A DNA stretch of 64,000 nt from Hydrogenophaga sp. (GTDB taxonomy: Bacteria; Pseudomonadota; Gammaproteobacteria; Burkholderiales; Burkholderiaceae_C). Position 1 is the stretch's first letter. The number at the start of each line of letters is the position of its first letter. Below are positions 54,337 through 63,550 of this stretch, piece by piece. The stretch is from NCBI RefSeq assembly GCF_030656115.1, contig NZ_JAUSOO010000122.1, positions 30,557-94,556 of the forward strand. The letters are read 5' to 3'. The position numbers and the translations under genes are program-made. Under the pieces are notes generated by a model. It was not told the origin of the DNA and ran no database searches. It saw nothing but the letters and a program-made list of their open reading frames with translations.

Positions 54337-55059
54337 TCAGGACCTGAAGAGTCTGGAGTATTGGGTTTCGTGGCGCGCCGAGTGGATGGCGAGCAGGGGC
54401 GTGAAGGCTTGGCGTTCGCTGTCTTTCAGCGCCATGGCGTGGGCCACGGCGGCCGGGATTTCGCGCGCCAGCCGCGCCAGCATGCGCTGGCCGGCGCTCT
54501 GGCCCAGAGGCACCGACTTGATGGCGGCCTGCACCATGTTTTCGGCCCAGCCGAAGGCAAAACCGATCAGGCTGTCGCGCACGCTGGCATCGGCGCTGGC
54601 CGCTGCGCAGGCCATGGCCACGGGGTAGCTGGCGGGGTCGAGCCGGGCCGACTGCAGGCGCTCAAACACGCCTGCTCCCAGCTCACCCAGGCAACGCGCC
54701 CACTCCAACATGGAGCGGCCCATCTGTTCGGTCTGCAGGCGGAATTCGGCGGTTTCGCGGGTCTGCAGCACCCAGGCGTTGAGCGCCTGGATGCGGGCCA
54801 GATCGTCCGCGCGCCAGGCGGGAATGGCCTGTGCCACCACCGCCAGGTCGGCGCGCGCCAGGCCCAGGTGCAGTTGGTCGATGAGCCATTGCGCGGCACT
54901 GGCTTCGTCGCTCACCAGCCCAGCGTCCACGGCGGCTTCCAGACCTTCGGAGTAGGAGAAGCCGCCCACCGGCAGGGCCGGCGAAGCCAACCACAGGATC
55001 TGCAGCAAACCCGGGGCCGAGCGCGGCGATGAGGCGGCGCCGGCCTCAGCCGTGCTCAT
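54337..55059 (-). CDS. ureF: Urease accessory protein UreF
   Basis: A 240-residue all-helical accessory protein that bridges UreD and UreG during nickel delivery. Family signatures are [21 protein letters not shown] near the start (quoted as its parts [14 protein letters not shown]) and the C-terminal RLFRS end. The ATG at 55059 gives the conserved N-terminus; it overlaps the end of ureE by 14 bases. Upstream in-frame starts lie in the His-rich ureE tail and are unlikely. Confidence 0.95.
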   Translation of the reverse strand: MSTAEAGAASSPRSAPGLLQILWLASPALPVGGFSYSEGLEAAVDAGLVSDEASAAQWLIDQLHLGLARADLAVVAQAIPAWRADDLARIQALNAWVLQTRETAEFRLQTEQMGRSMLEWARCLGELGAGVFERLQSARLDPASYPVAMACAAASADASVRDSLIGFAFGWAENMVQAAIKSVPLGQSAGQRMLARLAREIPAAVAHAMALKDSERQAFTPLLAIHSARHETQYSRLFRS

Positions 55060-55636
55060 GTCCTGCCGCGTGATCGTGTCCGTGGGCATGGTGCCCGTGC
55101 GTGTGGCTGGCGTGGCCATGGTCGTGTGTCTGAGCACCATGGGCATGGCCGTGCCCGCTGGTGTGTTGCCCGTAGGCGCCGCTCTCGGGCTCGAAGGGCT
55201 CGCGGGCGTCCACCACCGTGAGGTGCATGGCGCGCAGCATGTCGGCCAGCACGTGGTCGGGTTCGATCTTGAGGTGGTCGGGTTGCAGCTCGATGGGCAC
55301 GTGGCGGTTGCCCAGGTGGTAGGCGGCGCGCATGAGGTCGAAGGCGCCGTCGTGGGCGTGGCCGTGGTGGTGGTCGGTGCAGGCGGTGATGCGCAGCACG
55401 GCTTGCGGCGCGGCCACCACGCGCAGCAGCGAGCCGTCCTGGGTGATCAGCACATCGCCGCCGCGCACCACGGTGCCGCGCGGCAGGAAAACGCCCACAT
55501 TGCGGCCGTCGGACGCGGTGGCGTCAAAACGGCTTTTCTGGCGCACATCCCAGTCCAGTTCGATGTGCGCGGCACGGCGCACCAACGCAGGGGCGAGGCC
55601 CTGGGCCTGGGGGATGAGCTTGGAAGCTTGAAGCAT
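55046..55636 (-). CDS. ureE: Urease nickel chaperone UreE with His-rich tail
   Basis: A 196-residue nickel-binding chaperone. The N-terminal peptide-binding domain (about 1-75) and C-terminal metal domain (about 76-150, with [21 protein letters not shown]) are intact, including the conserved His of the GNRHVP motif. The last 45 residues are extremely His-rich (repeats of HGH and HAH), typical of UreE proteins that store several nickel ions. Another His cluster (HHHGHAH) lies near residue 90. The 3' end overlaps ureF by 14 bases, suggesting coupled translation. Confidence 0.96.
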   Translation of the reverse strand: MLQASKLIPQAQGLAPALVRRAAHIELDWDVRQKSRFDATASDGRNVGVFLPRGTVVRGGDVLITQDGSLLRVVAAPQAVLRITACTDHHHGHAHDGAFDLMRAAYHLGNRHVPIELQPDHLKIEPDHVLADMLRAMHLTVVDAREPFEPESGAYGQHTSGHGHAHGAQTHDHGHASHTHGHHAHGHDHAAGHEHG

Positions 55637-55657
55637 GAATGACAGAGGTTGAGATGG

Positions 55658-57376
55658 TCAGAACAGGAAGTATCGCTGCGCCATCGGAAGTTGGCTGGCA
55701 GGCTCGCAGGTCAGCAGCACGCCGTCGGCCCGCACGGTGTAGCGCTGCGGGTCGATCTCCATCTTCGGCAGGTAGCTGTTGTGCACCATGTTCGCTTTGG
55801 TGACGCTGCGGCAGTTCTGCACCGCCACCGTGGTTTTCTGCAGGCCGTAGCGTTCGCCCACGCCGGCGTGCAGGCCGGCTTGAGAAACGAAGGTGAGGCT
55901 GCCGCGCGACAGCGAGCGCCCGAAGGCGCCGAATTGCGGCCGGTAGTGCACCGGCTGCGGCGTGGGGATGGATGCGTTGGGGTCGCCCATGGCGGCGAGC
56001 GAGATCGTGCCGCCCTGCACCACGAGCGCCGGTTTGACGCCAAAGAAGGCCGGCTTCCAGACCACGATGTCGGCCCACTTGCCCACCTCCAGCGATCCCA
56101 CGGTGTGCGCAATGCCGTGGGCGATGGCCGGGTTGATCGTGTATTTGGCGATGTATCGCTTGACGCGGAAGTTGTCGTTGCGGCTGCTGTCTTCGGGCAG
56201 CGTGCCGCGTTGGCTTTTCATCTTGTCGGCCGTCTGCCAGGTGCGGATCACCACCTCGCCCACGCGCCCCAGGGCCTGGCTGTCGCTGCTCATGATGCTG
56301 ATGGCGCCCATGTCGTGCAGCATGTCTTCGGCCGCGATGGTTTCGCGGCGGATGCGGCTCTCGGCGAAGGCCAGGTCTTCGGGGATGGACGCGTCCAGGT
56401 GGTGGCAGACCATCAGCATGTCCACATGCTCGTCGAGCGTGTTGACGGTGTAGGGCATGGTCGGGTTGGTCGAGGAGGGCAGGAAGTTGGCCTCGCCCAC
56501 CACGCGGATGATGTCCGGCGCGTGGCCACCGCCCGCACCTTCGGTGTGGAAGGCGCAGAGCGTGCGGCCCTTGGTCGCGGCGATGGTGTCTTCCACGAAG
56601 CCCGACTCGTTGAGCGTGTCGCTGTGGATCGCGACCTGCACGTCCATCTCTTCGGCCACGTCCAGGCAGTTGCTGATGGCCGAGGGCGTGGTGCCCCAGT
56701 CTTCGTGCAGCTTCAGGCCGATGGCGCCCGCGTCCACTTGCTCGTGCAGGGCATCGGGCCGGCTGGCGTTGCCCTTGCCCAGGAAGCCCAGGTTCATGGA
56801 CAGGCCGTCGGCCGCCTGCAGCATGCGCTCGATGTGCCAGGGGCCGGGTGTGCAGGTGGTGGCGAAGGTGCCGGTGGCCGGCCCGGTGCCGCCGCCGAGC
56901 ATGGTGGTGACGCCCGAGGCCAGGGCCTCGTCCACCTGCTGCGGGCAGATGAAGTGGATGTGGCTGTCGATGCCGCCGGCGGTGACGATGTGGCCTTCGC
57001 AGCTGATGATCTCGGTGCCCGGGCCGATGACGATGTCCACGCCGGGCATGGTGTCGGGGTTGCCTGATTTGCCGATCGCCACGATGCGGCCGCCTTTGAG
57101 GCCGATGTCGGCCTTGACGATGCCCCAGTGGTCGATGATGAGCGCGTTGGTCAGCACCGTGTCCATCGCGCCCTGCGCCCGGGTTCTTTGCGACTGCGCC
57201 ATGCCGTCGCGGATGGTCTTGCCGCCGCCGAACTTGGCTTCTTCGCCGTAGCCACCGGCGGCGAGCGTGAAGTCTTTTTCCACTTCCACGATCAGGCCGG
57301 TGTCGGCCAGTCGCACACGGTCGCCCACGGTGGGGCCGAACATGTCGGCGTAGGCGCTGCGGGGGATGGTTGCCAT
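55658..57376 (-). CDS. ureC: Urease alpha subunit
   Basis: A 572-residue catalytic subunit that hydrolyses urea to ammonia and carbamate with two nickel ions. The carbamylated lysine is Lys222 in GLKLHEDWG. The flap cysteine is Cys324 in MVCHHLD. The nickel-binding histidines in SHIHFICP and HSDTLNE are present, as is the [12 protein letters not shown] segment. These residues sit five positions later than in Klebsiella urease, so the enzyme should be active. It starts 24 bp after ureB. Confidence 0.98.
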   Translation of the reverse strand: MATIPRSAYADMFGPTVGDRVRLADTGLIVEVEKDFTLAAGGYGEEAKFGGGKTIRDGMAQSQRTRAQGAMDTVLTNALIIDHWGIVKADIGLKGGRIVAIGKSGNPDTMPGVDIVIGPGTEIISCEGHIVTAGGIDSHIHFICPQQVDEALASGVTTMLGGGTGPATGTFATTCTPGPWHIERMLQAADGLSMNLGFLGKGNASRPDALHEQVDAGAIGLKLHEDWGTTPSAISNCLDVAEEMDVQVAIHSDTLNESGFVEDTIAATKGRTLCAFHTEGAGGGHAPDIIRVVGEANFLPSSTNPTMPYTVNTLDEHVDMLMVCHHLDASIPEDLAFAESRIRRETIAAEDMLHDMGAISIMSSDSQALGRVGEVVIRTWQTADKMKSQRGTLPEDSSRNDNFRVKRYIAKYTINPAIAHGIAHTVGSLEVGKWADIVVWKPAFFGVKPALVVQGGTISLAAMGDPNASIPTPQPVHYRPQFGAFGRSLSRGSLTFVSQAGLHAGVGERYGLQKTTVAVQNCRSVTKANMVHNSYLPKMEIDPQRYTVRADGVLLTCEPASQLPMAQRYFLF

Positions 57377-57400
57377 GGTCTCAGCTCTTTCTCTGTTTTC

Positions 57401-57706
57401 TTAGACGGCGCCCTGCACCAGGCCACGGAAGCCGATCACCACGCGGTCGCCCGCATAGTCCACCAGCTCCACGGTGCGTTGTTGTCCGGGCTCAAAGCGC
57501 ACGGCGGTACCGGCTGAGATGTTCAGGCGCATGCCCTGGGCGGCTGGGCGGTCAAAGCTGAGCGCCGCGTTGGTTTCGGCAAAGTGGTAGTGCGAACCCA
57601 CCTGCACCGGGCGTTCGGCGGTGTTGTGCACCACCAGTGTGGCGGTGCGTCGGCCCGGGTTCAGGGTGTGTTCGCCTGCGTCGATGAAGTATTCGCCAGG
57701 GATCAT
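57401..57706 (-). CDS. ureB: Urease beta subunit
   Basis: A 101-residue structural subunit of the urease trimer. The family pattern is clear: MIPGEYF, then [38 protein letters not shown] and GFRGLVQG (the first two quoted as overlapping short parts). Length matches the family. The gene starts 11 bp after ureJ, in the order ureA-ureJ-ureB-ureC. Confidence 0.97.
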   Translation of the reverse strand: MIPGEYFIDAGEHTLNPGRRTATLVVHNTAERPVQVGSHYHFAETNAALSFDRPAAQGMRLNISAGTAVRFEPGQQRTVELVDYAGDRVVIGFRGLVQGAV

Positions 57707-57717
57707 GGCTGGGTTCC

Positions 57718-58305
57718 TCAGTTGGCCAACAGGGACCAGCCCATGCTCAGACCCATCAGGGCGACCCCGGCCCCGGCCATGCGGGGGAGCCAGATGTTCA
57801 GGCGTTTCAACCCCAGACCCAAGCCCAGTCCGGCGCCGTGCAGCAGCGCGGTGGCCAGCACCATGCCGGCCAGTGCCCCGCTGCCGGCCAGTTCTTGTCC
57901 GTGCGCAGCACCATGGAACAGGGCAAAGGCGCCCACCAGCACCGCCCCTGCCGCCTCGGGCAGCTTCACCTGTGCGGCCAGCAACAGGCCCAACACCAGC
58001 ATGGATGCCGCGATCATGGGCTCGATCGCAGGGAATACCGCACCTGCTTGCGCCAACAGTGCGCCCAGCAGCAACAACACGGCAAAAGACAGTGGCGCCA
58101 GCCACAGCCGCCGAGTGGTCAGGGCGCTCCACACGCCCACAGCCAGCATGGCGGCGAGGTGGTCCAGCCCGGTGACGGGGTGGGTGAAGCCGGTGAAAAA
58201 CCCGTGGTGCGAGCCCGCGTCGGCGCCGACATGGGCCCAGGCGCTGGCGCTGGTGGCGGCCAGACCAATCAAGGCCAGGGATTTGAAGAGGGTCTGAGGT
58301 GTCAT
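57718..58305 (-). CDS. ureJ: HupE/UreJ family membrane protein
   Basis: A 195-residue membrane protein with a signal peptide (cleavage near AWAH, so the mature protein begins with a His) and about six hydrophobic helices. The HupE/UreJ signature [16 protein letters not shown] and the FHGAAHGQE motif are present; the histidines may bind metal. UreJ/HupE proteins are thought to import nickel for urease or hydrogenase. It is placed between ureA and ureB, 11 bp before ureB and 89 bp after ureA, so it is part of the operon. The ATG at 58305 begins the signal peptide; an upstream in-frame start at 58398 would not. Confidence 0.93.
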   Translation of the reverse strand: MTPQTLFKSLALIGLAATSASAWAHVGADAGSHHGFFTGFTHPVTGLDHLAAMLAVGVWSALTTRRLWLAPLSFAVLLLLGALLAQAGAVFPAIEPMIAASMLVLGLLLAAQVKLPEAAGAVLVGAFALFHGAAHGQELAGSGALAGMVLATALLHGAGLGLGLGLKRLNIWLPRMAGAGVALMGLSMGWSLLAN

Positions 58306-58394
58306 GGTTCGCTCCAGCAAGGGTCTCGATGGGGGTTTTGGGCGGTCCCGATGTCTGTGCGCCGTGGCGGCGCAGTGGCCGGTGAATCGGTGAA

Positions 58395-58697
58395 TCAAGG
58401 AATGGGTTGGTGCACGGTCACCAGCTTGGTGCCGTCCGGGAAGGTGGCTTCGACCTGGATGTCGGGAATCATTTCGGCAATGCCGTCCATCACGTCGTCG
58501 CGCGTCAGCACGCTGCGGCCTTCGCTCATGAGCTGGGCCACGGTTTTGCCGTCGCGGGCGCCTTCCATCACGGCGGCTGAAATCAGGGCCACAGACTCGG
58601 GGTAGTTCAGCTTCAGGCCACGTGCGCGGCGCCGCTCGGCCAGCAAGGCGGCGGTGAAGATCAGCAGCTTGTCTTTTTCGCGAGGGGTGAGTTCCAT
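58395..58697 (-). CDS. ureA: Urease gamma subunit
   Basis: A 100-residue structural subunit. The family starts [14 protein letters not shown] and ends TVHQPI, both seen; [21 protein letters not shown] is also conserved (given as short overlapping parts NYPESVALI and [10 protein letters not shown]). The start at 58697 is the family start; an open frame further upstream has no support. It is the first urease structural gene, 71 bp after the SHOCT-domain gene. Confidence 0.97.
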   Translation of the reverse strand: MELTPREKDKLLIFTAALLAERRRARGLKLNYPESVALISAAVMEGARDGKTVAQLMSEGRSVLTRDDVMDGIAEMIPDIQVEATFPDGTKLVTVHQPIP

Positions 58698-58768
58698 GGC
58701 GTGTCGGTGTTCAAGGGTGGATGTGCTCAGCAAATTTCGTGCCCCTGCGTACCAGCAGGCCCAAGGCG

Positions 58769-59635
58769 TCACAGGCGGGCCAGCAGCTCGGCCTTTTTGC
58801 TGCTGTATTCGGCGTCGGTCAACACCCCTTTGGCGTGCAGGCCGGCCAGTCGTTCAATGGCGGCAAAAATGTCGGGCGAACCCGCCTCGGCGGGCGGGTA
58901 GGGCATGCTGTTTTGAACCGGTGCAGGGGCTGGCACGGCCATGCCATCGCGCGACACCACGGGCAGGCTGGCCACGTCCATCAGGCCGTACTGACTTGAA
59001 AAAGACAGGCTTCCCCCGCCCGACTGTTGCTGAGAAAAGCCGCCAATCTGGTGGTCCAGCGTGTCGTAGACCGTGACGGAACCGTGCACCTCAATGGCCA
59101 GGCGTCGGGCCTGCGCAAAGTAGGCGTAGCGCACGTTGTTTTGGGCGCCGGTGCTGTTGGGCCAGCGCAGGTCGGCGGGCCACCAGTCGCCGCTGGTGCC
59201 GGGGGCGGGCGGCACAAACAGGCTGTTTGACAGGCTGTTCTGGCCCCAGCCGTTGCTGCTGGGGTGTTGGCCTTGCGGGTCGTTGCTGTGGGCCTGTGTC
59301 TGCTGGTTCCACGGGTCGTTGCTGCCGCCTTGGCTCTGGCTTTGAAAGCTGCCGCTGCGCAGCAGGTCGGGCTGGCTGGCGATCAGGTTGGACAGCTCGC
59401 TGCACAGGTTGTCCACCCGGCCTTTCAGGTGGTTGTTGAACATGTCCGACACCATCGTCATGCCGCCGCGCATCCACTGGCCCGAACCGCTGAATTCGGG
59501 GTGGTTGAACTGGGCCATGCTGCCGTTGCCGTGGATCACGGACTCCAGCATGGACAGGGTGGCGTCGAAGCTGAAACCATGGCGCAGGGCAATGTCGTTG
59601 AGGGTCTGTTGACCCTGGGTGGAGAGTTGTCGCAT
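58769..59635 (-). CDS. SHOCT-domain protein at the head of the urease operon
   Basis: A 288-residue protein of unknown function. The C-terminal 30 residues form a SHOCT domain ([27 protein letters not shown], quoted as [15 protein letters not shown]), a short helix-turn-helix-like motif found at protein ends and thought to mediate oligomerisation or binding. The N-terminal 100 residues are helical ([19 protein letters not shown]). The middle is Gln/Ser/Gly/Asn-rich, low complexity, up to about residue 150, followed by a beta-rich stretch. No signal peptide. The ATG at 59635 is 120 bp from the divergent permease-kinase start. It is 71 bp upstream of ureA on the same strand, so it may be part of the operon. 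Any link to urease is only from position. Confidence 0.85.
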   Translation of the reverse strand: MRQLSTQGQQTLNDIALRHGFSFDATLSMLESVIHGNGSMAQFNHPEFSGSGQWMRGGMTMVSDMFNNHLKGRVDNLCSELSNLIASQPDLLRSGSFQSQSQGGSNDPWNQQTQAHSNDPQGQHPSSNGWGQNSLSNSLFVPPAPGTSGDWWPADLRWPNSTGAQNNVRYAYFAQARRLAIEVHGSVTVYDTLDHQIGGFSQQQSGGGSLSFSSQYGLMDVASLPVVSRDGMAVPAPAPVQNSMPYPPAEAGSPDIFAAIERLAGLHAKGVLTDAEYSSKKAELLARL

Positions 59636-59754
59636 GCGCAATGTCCTGGGTTGTGGTTGTGGTTGTGGTTGCACCGAAAGGGGCGCGGTGGGTGCAAGTT
59701 TCGCAGAGGCTTGCAAGAAAAAAGCCGTGGCACGAATGCTGCACAACCCCTAAG

Positions 59755-62700
59755 GTGAATCCCGAACCCGATCTCTCCAGCCACGCCCCTGTGGGCGATG
59801 CACCGCAGCGCATCACGCGCGTGCGCCGCGACTACAACAACTGGGTGGGCAGCGAAACCATGGAAGACTATGCGCTGCGCTACACCCCGCAGCGCTTTCG
59901 CAAGTGGAGCGAATGGCGCGTGGCCAACACCGCATTTGGCGCTGCCTCGTTCCTCATTCTGGAGGCGGTGGGTGCCACGCTGCTGGTGCAATACGGGTTC
60001 ATCAATGCTTTCTGGGCCATCCTGGCCACCGGGCTCATTATCTTCGCGGCGGGCCTGCCCATCAGTGTGTACGCCGCGCGCTACGGCGTGGACATGGACC
60101 TGCTCACGCGCGGTGCGGGCTTTGGTTACATCGGATCTACCATCACCTCGCTGATCTACGCGTCGTTCACCTTCATCTTTTTTGCGCTCGAAGCGGCGGT
60201 CATGGCCTACGCGCTGGAGTTGGCGCTGGACATTCCGCCGGTCTGGGGTTACCTCATTTGCGCCGTGGTGGTCATTCCGCTGGTCACACACGGCGTGTCG
60301 GTCATCAGCCGCTTTCAGGTCTGGACCCAGCCGCTGTGGCTGGTGATGATGGTGGTGCCTTTTGTGGCCGTGCTGGTGCTCGACCCCGGTGCATTTGCCA
60401 ATGTGGTGCACTACGGTGGTGAATTGGGTGCGGGTGTGGCATTTGATTGGCACCTGTTTGGTGCGGCGCTCACGGTGGGCATTGCGCTCATCACACAAAT
60501 GGGGGAGCAGGCCGACTACCTGCGCTTCATGCCCGCGCAAGAGCCGGGCAAGCCGCTGCGCTGGTGGGCCGGTGTGCTGGCGGGCGGGCCGGGCTGGGTG
60601 GTGCTGGGTGTGCTGAAAATGCTGGGCGGCGCGCTCTTGGCTTACCTGGCCATCAGCCACATGGTGCCGCCCGAGCGCGCGGTGGACCCAAACCAGATGT
60701 ACCTGGCGGCCTACGAATACGTGTTTCCGCATTACGGCTGGGCGGTGGCGGCCACGGCGCTGTTTGTGGTGGTGTCGCAGCTCAAGATCAACGTCACCAA
60801 TGCCTACGCCGGCTCGTTGGCCTGGAGCAACTTCTTCTCGCGCCTCACCCACAGCCACCCCGGGCGCGTGGTGTGGGTGGTGTTCAACACGCTCATCGCC
60901 TTCATGCTGATGGAGATGAACGTGTTCCGCGCCTTGGGCGAGGTGCTGGGGCTGTACAGCAACATCGCCATCGCCTGGATCATGGCGGTGGTGGCCGACC
61001 TGGTGATCAACAAGCCGATGGGCTGGAGCCCCAAGGGCATCGAATTCAAGCGCGCCCATTTGTACGACATCAACCCGGTGGGTGTGGGCGCCATGGGGCT
61101 GGCCTCGGCTTTGTCGATTGCGGCCCACATGGGCCTCATGGGCGCCGGCGCGCAGGCGTTTTCAGCGGTGATCGCCATGGTGACGGCGCTGGTGGCGTCT
61201 CCGTTGCTGGCTTGGGCCACGGGTGGTCGGTATTACATTGCCCGACAAAGTGCAGCCTGCGGGGGGCGGTCGTGTGTCGGCTGCGAATCGCGAGCGGCCG
61301 TCAACCCAGAAACACCGCGGGTCGGGCTCTGCCCGTCCGCTGGTGTTGCCCCCCTTCAGGGGGGTGACGCCGAAGGCGGCGCGGGGGGTGTTATCAAGTG
61401 CGTCATCTGCGAGCGCGAATACGAAGCGCCCGACATGGCGCATTGCCCCGCCTACCAGGGACACATCTGTTCGCTCTGCTGCACGCTGGACGCGCGCTGT
61501 GGCGACCTCTGCAAACCCCACGCGCGCCTCTCAGAACAGTGGCAGGGTGCCTTGCGCACCGTGCTGCCGCAGCGGGTCTGGCCGTACCTGGCCGCGGGGC
61601 TGGCGCACTACCTGCTGATCATGCTGGTGATGGCGCCGGTGCTGGCCGCCGTGCTGGGCTTGCTGTACCAGCAGCAGGCGCAGGGCCTGGGCCAGGGGCT
61701 GCAGGCCGTGGCCGACGCCAGCGTGCTCGATGCGGCCTTGCGCTCGGGCTTCCTGCGCGTGTACGCCGTGCTCATGCTCATTGCCAGCACCGTGGCCTGG
61801 TGGCTGGTGCTGGCGCACAAAAGCCGCGAAGTGGCGCAGGAAGAAAGCAACCGCCAGACCCGTTTGCTGATGCAGGAAATCGACTCCCACCGCAAAACCG
61901 ACGAAGCCCTGCAACACGCCCGCCGCGCCGCCGAGCAGGCCAACCAGGCCAAGACGCGCTACATCAGCACCATCAGCCACGAGTTGCGCACACCGCTCAA
62001 CAGCATCCTGGGCTACGCCCAATTGCTGCAAGAAGACACCGGCATGGCGCCGCACCGCGCGCAGGCCATCCGCGTGATCCACCGGGGCGGCGAGCACCTG
62101 CTCTCGCTCATTGAAGGCACGCTGGACATTGCCCGCATCGAGTCCGGCAAGCTCAAGCTCGACGTGAAACCCATGGCCTTTGCCGACACCCTGCGCGAAG
62201 TGGCCAGCATGTTTGAACTGCAGGCCGCGGCCAAAGGCCTGCAGTTCACGTTTGAGAGCGGCAGCCGCCTGCCCGACGCCGTGCGCGCCGACGAAAAACG
62301 CCTGCGCCAGATCCTCATCAACCTGCTGGGCAACGCCGTCAAGTTCACCCGCGTGGGGCGGGTGCGGCTGCGCGTGACGCATGCGCGCGAAATGGCGCAG
62401 TTCGAGGTGCACGACACCGGCCCCGGCATGAGCACCGCCGACCTGGAGCGCGTGTTTGAGCCCTTTGCACGCGGCCAGGGCGAACCGGCCAGCGTGCCGC
62501 ACAGCGCCGCTGCGGGCAGCGCCGGCACCGGCCTGGGCCTCACCATCGCCAAAATGCTCACCGACCTGATGGGCGGCGAATTGACCGTGCGCAGCACCCC
62601 CGGCGTGGGCACCGTGTTCACCGTGCGGCTGTTTTTGCCCGAGCTGCACGGTGTGGCGCTGCAGCGCGCCGCCATCGCTCCAGCCGTGTCCGGCTACGCC

Positions 62701-63357
62701 GGCGAGCGCCTGCGCCTGCTGGTGGTGGACAACGAAGAGGCCGACCGCGAGCTGCTGAAACGCTGGCTGGCGCCGCTGGGTTTTGACGTGATGCTGGCCA
62801 CCAGCGGGCTGGACGCCTTGCGCCTGCTCGACGGCCTGCAACCCACCGACCCCGGCGCGCCCCACGCCATCTTCATGGACCTGGCCATGCCCGGCATCGA
62901 CGGCTGGGAAACCGTGCGCCGCCTGCGTGCGCTGGGCTGGGGTGGTGTGCCGCTGGCCATCGTCTCGGCCAATGCGTTTGACAAAGGACTCGACAACGAA
63001 CTGGGCCACCGCCCGCAAGACTTTTTTGTGAAGCCTGTGCGCCGCGAAGACCTGCTGACCTGGCTGGGCCAACGCCTGGCGCTGCAGTGGCTCACCGCTG
63101 CGCCCACGTCCCCCGCCGCCCGCGCTGTCGCACTGGCACCGCCCGCCGCCAGCAGCCCCACCGAACTGGCGCCCCTGCTGGAGCTGGTGCGCCTGGGTTA
63201 CTACAAAGGCATCGTCACCTGGCTCGACGACTGGGTGCGCCAGCGCCCCGAACAGGCCGACTTTGCCCAAACCCTGCGCACCCTGGCGCGCGAATTCCGC
63301 TTTGAAGCGATCGAACAACGCCTGCTGGCCCACAGCGCCACAGCGCCAACACCATGA
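59755..63357 (+). CDS. NCS1-type permease fused to hybrid sensor histidine kinase
   Basis: A 1,200-residue fusion. Residues about 20-490 form an NCS1 (cytosine/purine/hydantoin permease) domain with about 12 transmembrane helices; the family N-terminus (RRDYNNWVGSETMEDYALR) is visible. A Gly/Ala-rich linker (about 495-545) overlaps a palindromic repeat. A Cys-rich segment (about 549-592) has seven or more cysteines (KCVICERE, HICSLCC, CGDLCKPH), perhaps zinc-binding. Two transmembrane helices (about 605-690) lead to the kinase: HisKA His742 in ISHELRTP, HATPase with N, G1 and G2 boxes (GTGLGL), and a receiver with Asp1042 in FMDLAMPG. A C-terminal helical tail has no HPt motif. The permease probably acts as a ligand sensor. 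The start is uncertain: GTG 59755 is chosen, with GTG 59791 and 59821 also possible; all retain the permease start. A response regulator follows 193 bp downstream. Confidence 0.93.
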   Translation: MNPEPDLSSHAPVGDAPQRITRVRRDYNNWVGSETMEDYALRYTPQRFRKWSEWRVANTAFGAASFLILEAVGATLLVQYGFINAFWAILATGLIIFAAGLPISVYAARYGVDMDLLTRGAGFGYIGSTITSLIYASFTFIFFALEAAVMAYALELALDIPPVWGYLICAVVVIPLVTHGVSVISRFQVWTQPLWLVMMVVPFVAVLVLDPGAFANVVHYGGELGAGVAFDWHLFGAALTVGIALITQMGEQADYLRFMPAQEPGKPLRWWAGVLAGGPGWVVLGVLKMLGGALLAYLAISHMVPPERAVDPNQMYLAAYEYVFPHYGWAVAATALFVVVSQLKINVTNAYAGSLAWSNFFSRLTHSHPGRVVWVVFNTLIAFMLMEMNVFRALGEVLGLYSNIAIAWIMAVVADLVINKPMGWSPKGIEFKRAHLYDINPVGVGAMGLASALSIAAHMGLMGAGAQAFSAVIAMVTALVASPLLAWATGGRYYIARQSAACGGRSCVGCESRAAVNPETPRVGLCPSAGVAPLQGGDAEGGAGGVIKCVICEREYEAPDMAHCPAYQGHICSLCCTLDARCGDLCKPHARLSEQWQGALRTVLPQRVWPYLAAGLAHYLLIMLVMAPVLAAVLGLLYQQQAQGLGQGLQAVADASVLDAALRSGFLRVYAVLMLIASTVAWWLVLAHKSREVAQEESNRQTRLLMQEIDSHRKTDEALQHARRAAEQANQAKTRYISTISHELRTPLNSILGYAQLLQEDTGMAPHRAQAIRVIHRGGEHLLSLIEGTLDIARIESGKLKLDVKPMAFADTLREVASMFELQAAAKGLQFTFESGSRLPDAVRADEKRLRQILINLLGNAVKFTRVGRVRLRVTHAREMAQFEVHDTGPGMSTADLERVFEPFARGQGEPASVPHSAAAGSAGTGLGLTIAKMLTDLMGGELTVRSTPGVGTVFTVRLFLPELHGVALQRAAIAPAVSGYAGERLRLLVVDNEEADRELLKRWLAPLGFDVMLATSGLDALRLLDGLQPTDPGAPHAIFMDLAMPGIDGWETVRRLRALGWGGVPLAIVSANAFDKGLDNELGHRPQDFFVKPVRREDLLTWLGQRLALQWLTAAPTSPAARAVALAPPAASSPTELAPLLELVRLGYYKGIVTWLDDWVRQRPEQADFAQTLRTLAREFRFEAIEQRLLAHSATAPTP
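61330..61395. repeat. Palindromic repeat inside permease-kinase linker
   Basis: Two hairpins in tandem: CCCCCC (61349-61354) / GGGGGG (61359-61364) with loop TTCA, and CGCC-GAA-GGCG (about 61369-61379). The sequence has the character of Comamonadaceae intergenic palindromes. Here it lies in frame in the linker between the permease and kinase halves of the fused gene, where it encodes a Gly/Ala-rich stretch. Confidence 0.55.
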
Positions 63358-63371
63358 ACCCGCCCACACCG

Positions 63372-63520
63372 CGCCCGCCCCCATCCCAGCCTTCCCCCAG
63401 AGGGGGAAGGGGCCAGAAACCGCCCCCGCTTTTTGCTCACGGCGTCTGGATAGGCCAGACACCTCTGCGGCTCCACTCCCTCCCCCGCTGGGGGCGGGTT
63501 GGGGTGGGGGCTCTCCCCGA
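63372..63520. repeat. Large inverted repeat between kinase and response regulator genes
   Basis: A C-rich arm (about 63378-63416, CCCCCATCCCAGCC..) is partly the reverse complement of a G-rich arm (about 63476-63512, ..GGGTTGGGGTGGGGGC), each containing a smaller hairpin (CCCCC-AGAG-GGGG and CCCCCGCTGGGGG). It fills most of the 193-bp gap. It looks like a REP- or MITE-type element and may act as a partial terminator between the two genes. Confidence 0.6.
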
Positions 63521-63550
63521 ACCCTTGCACGCGTCACCACCCAGCCCCCC

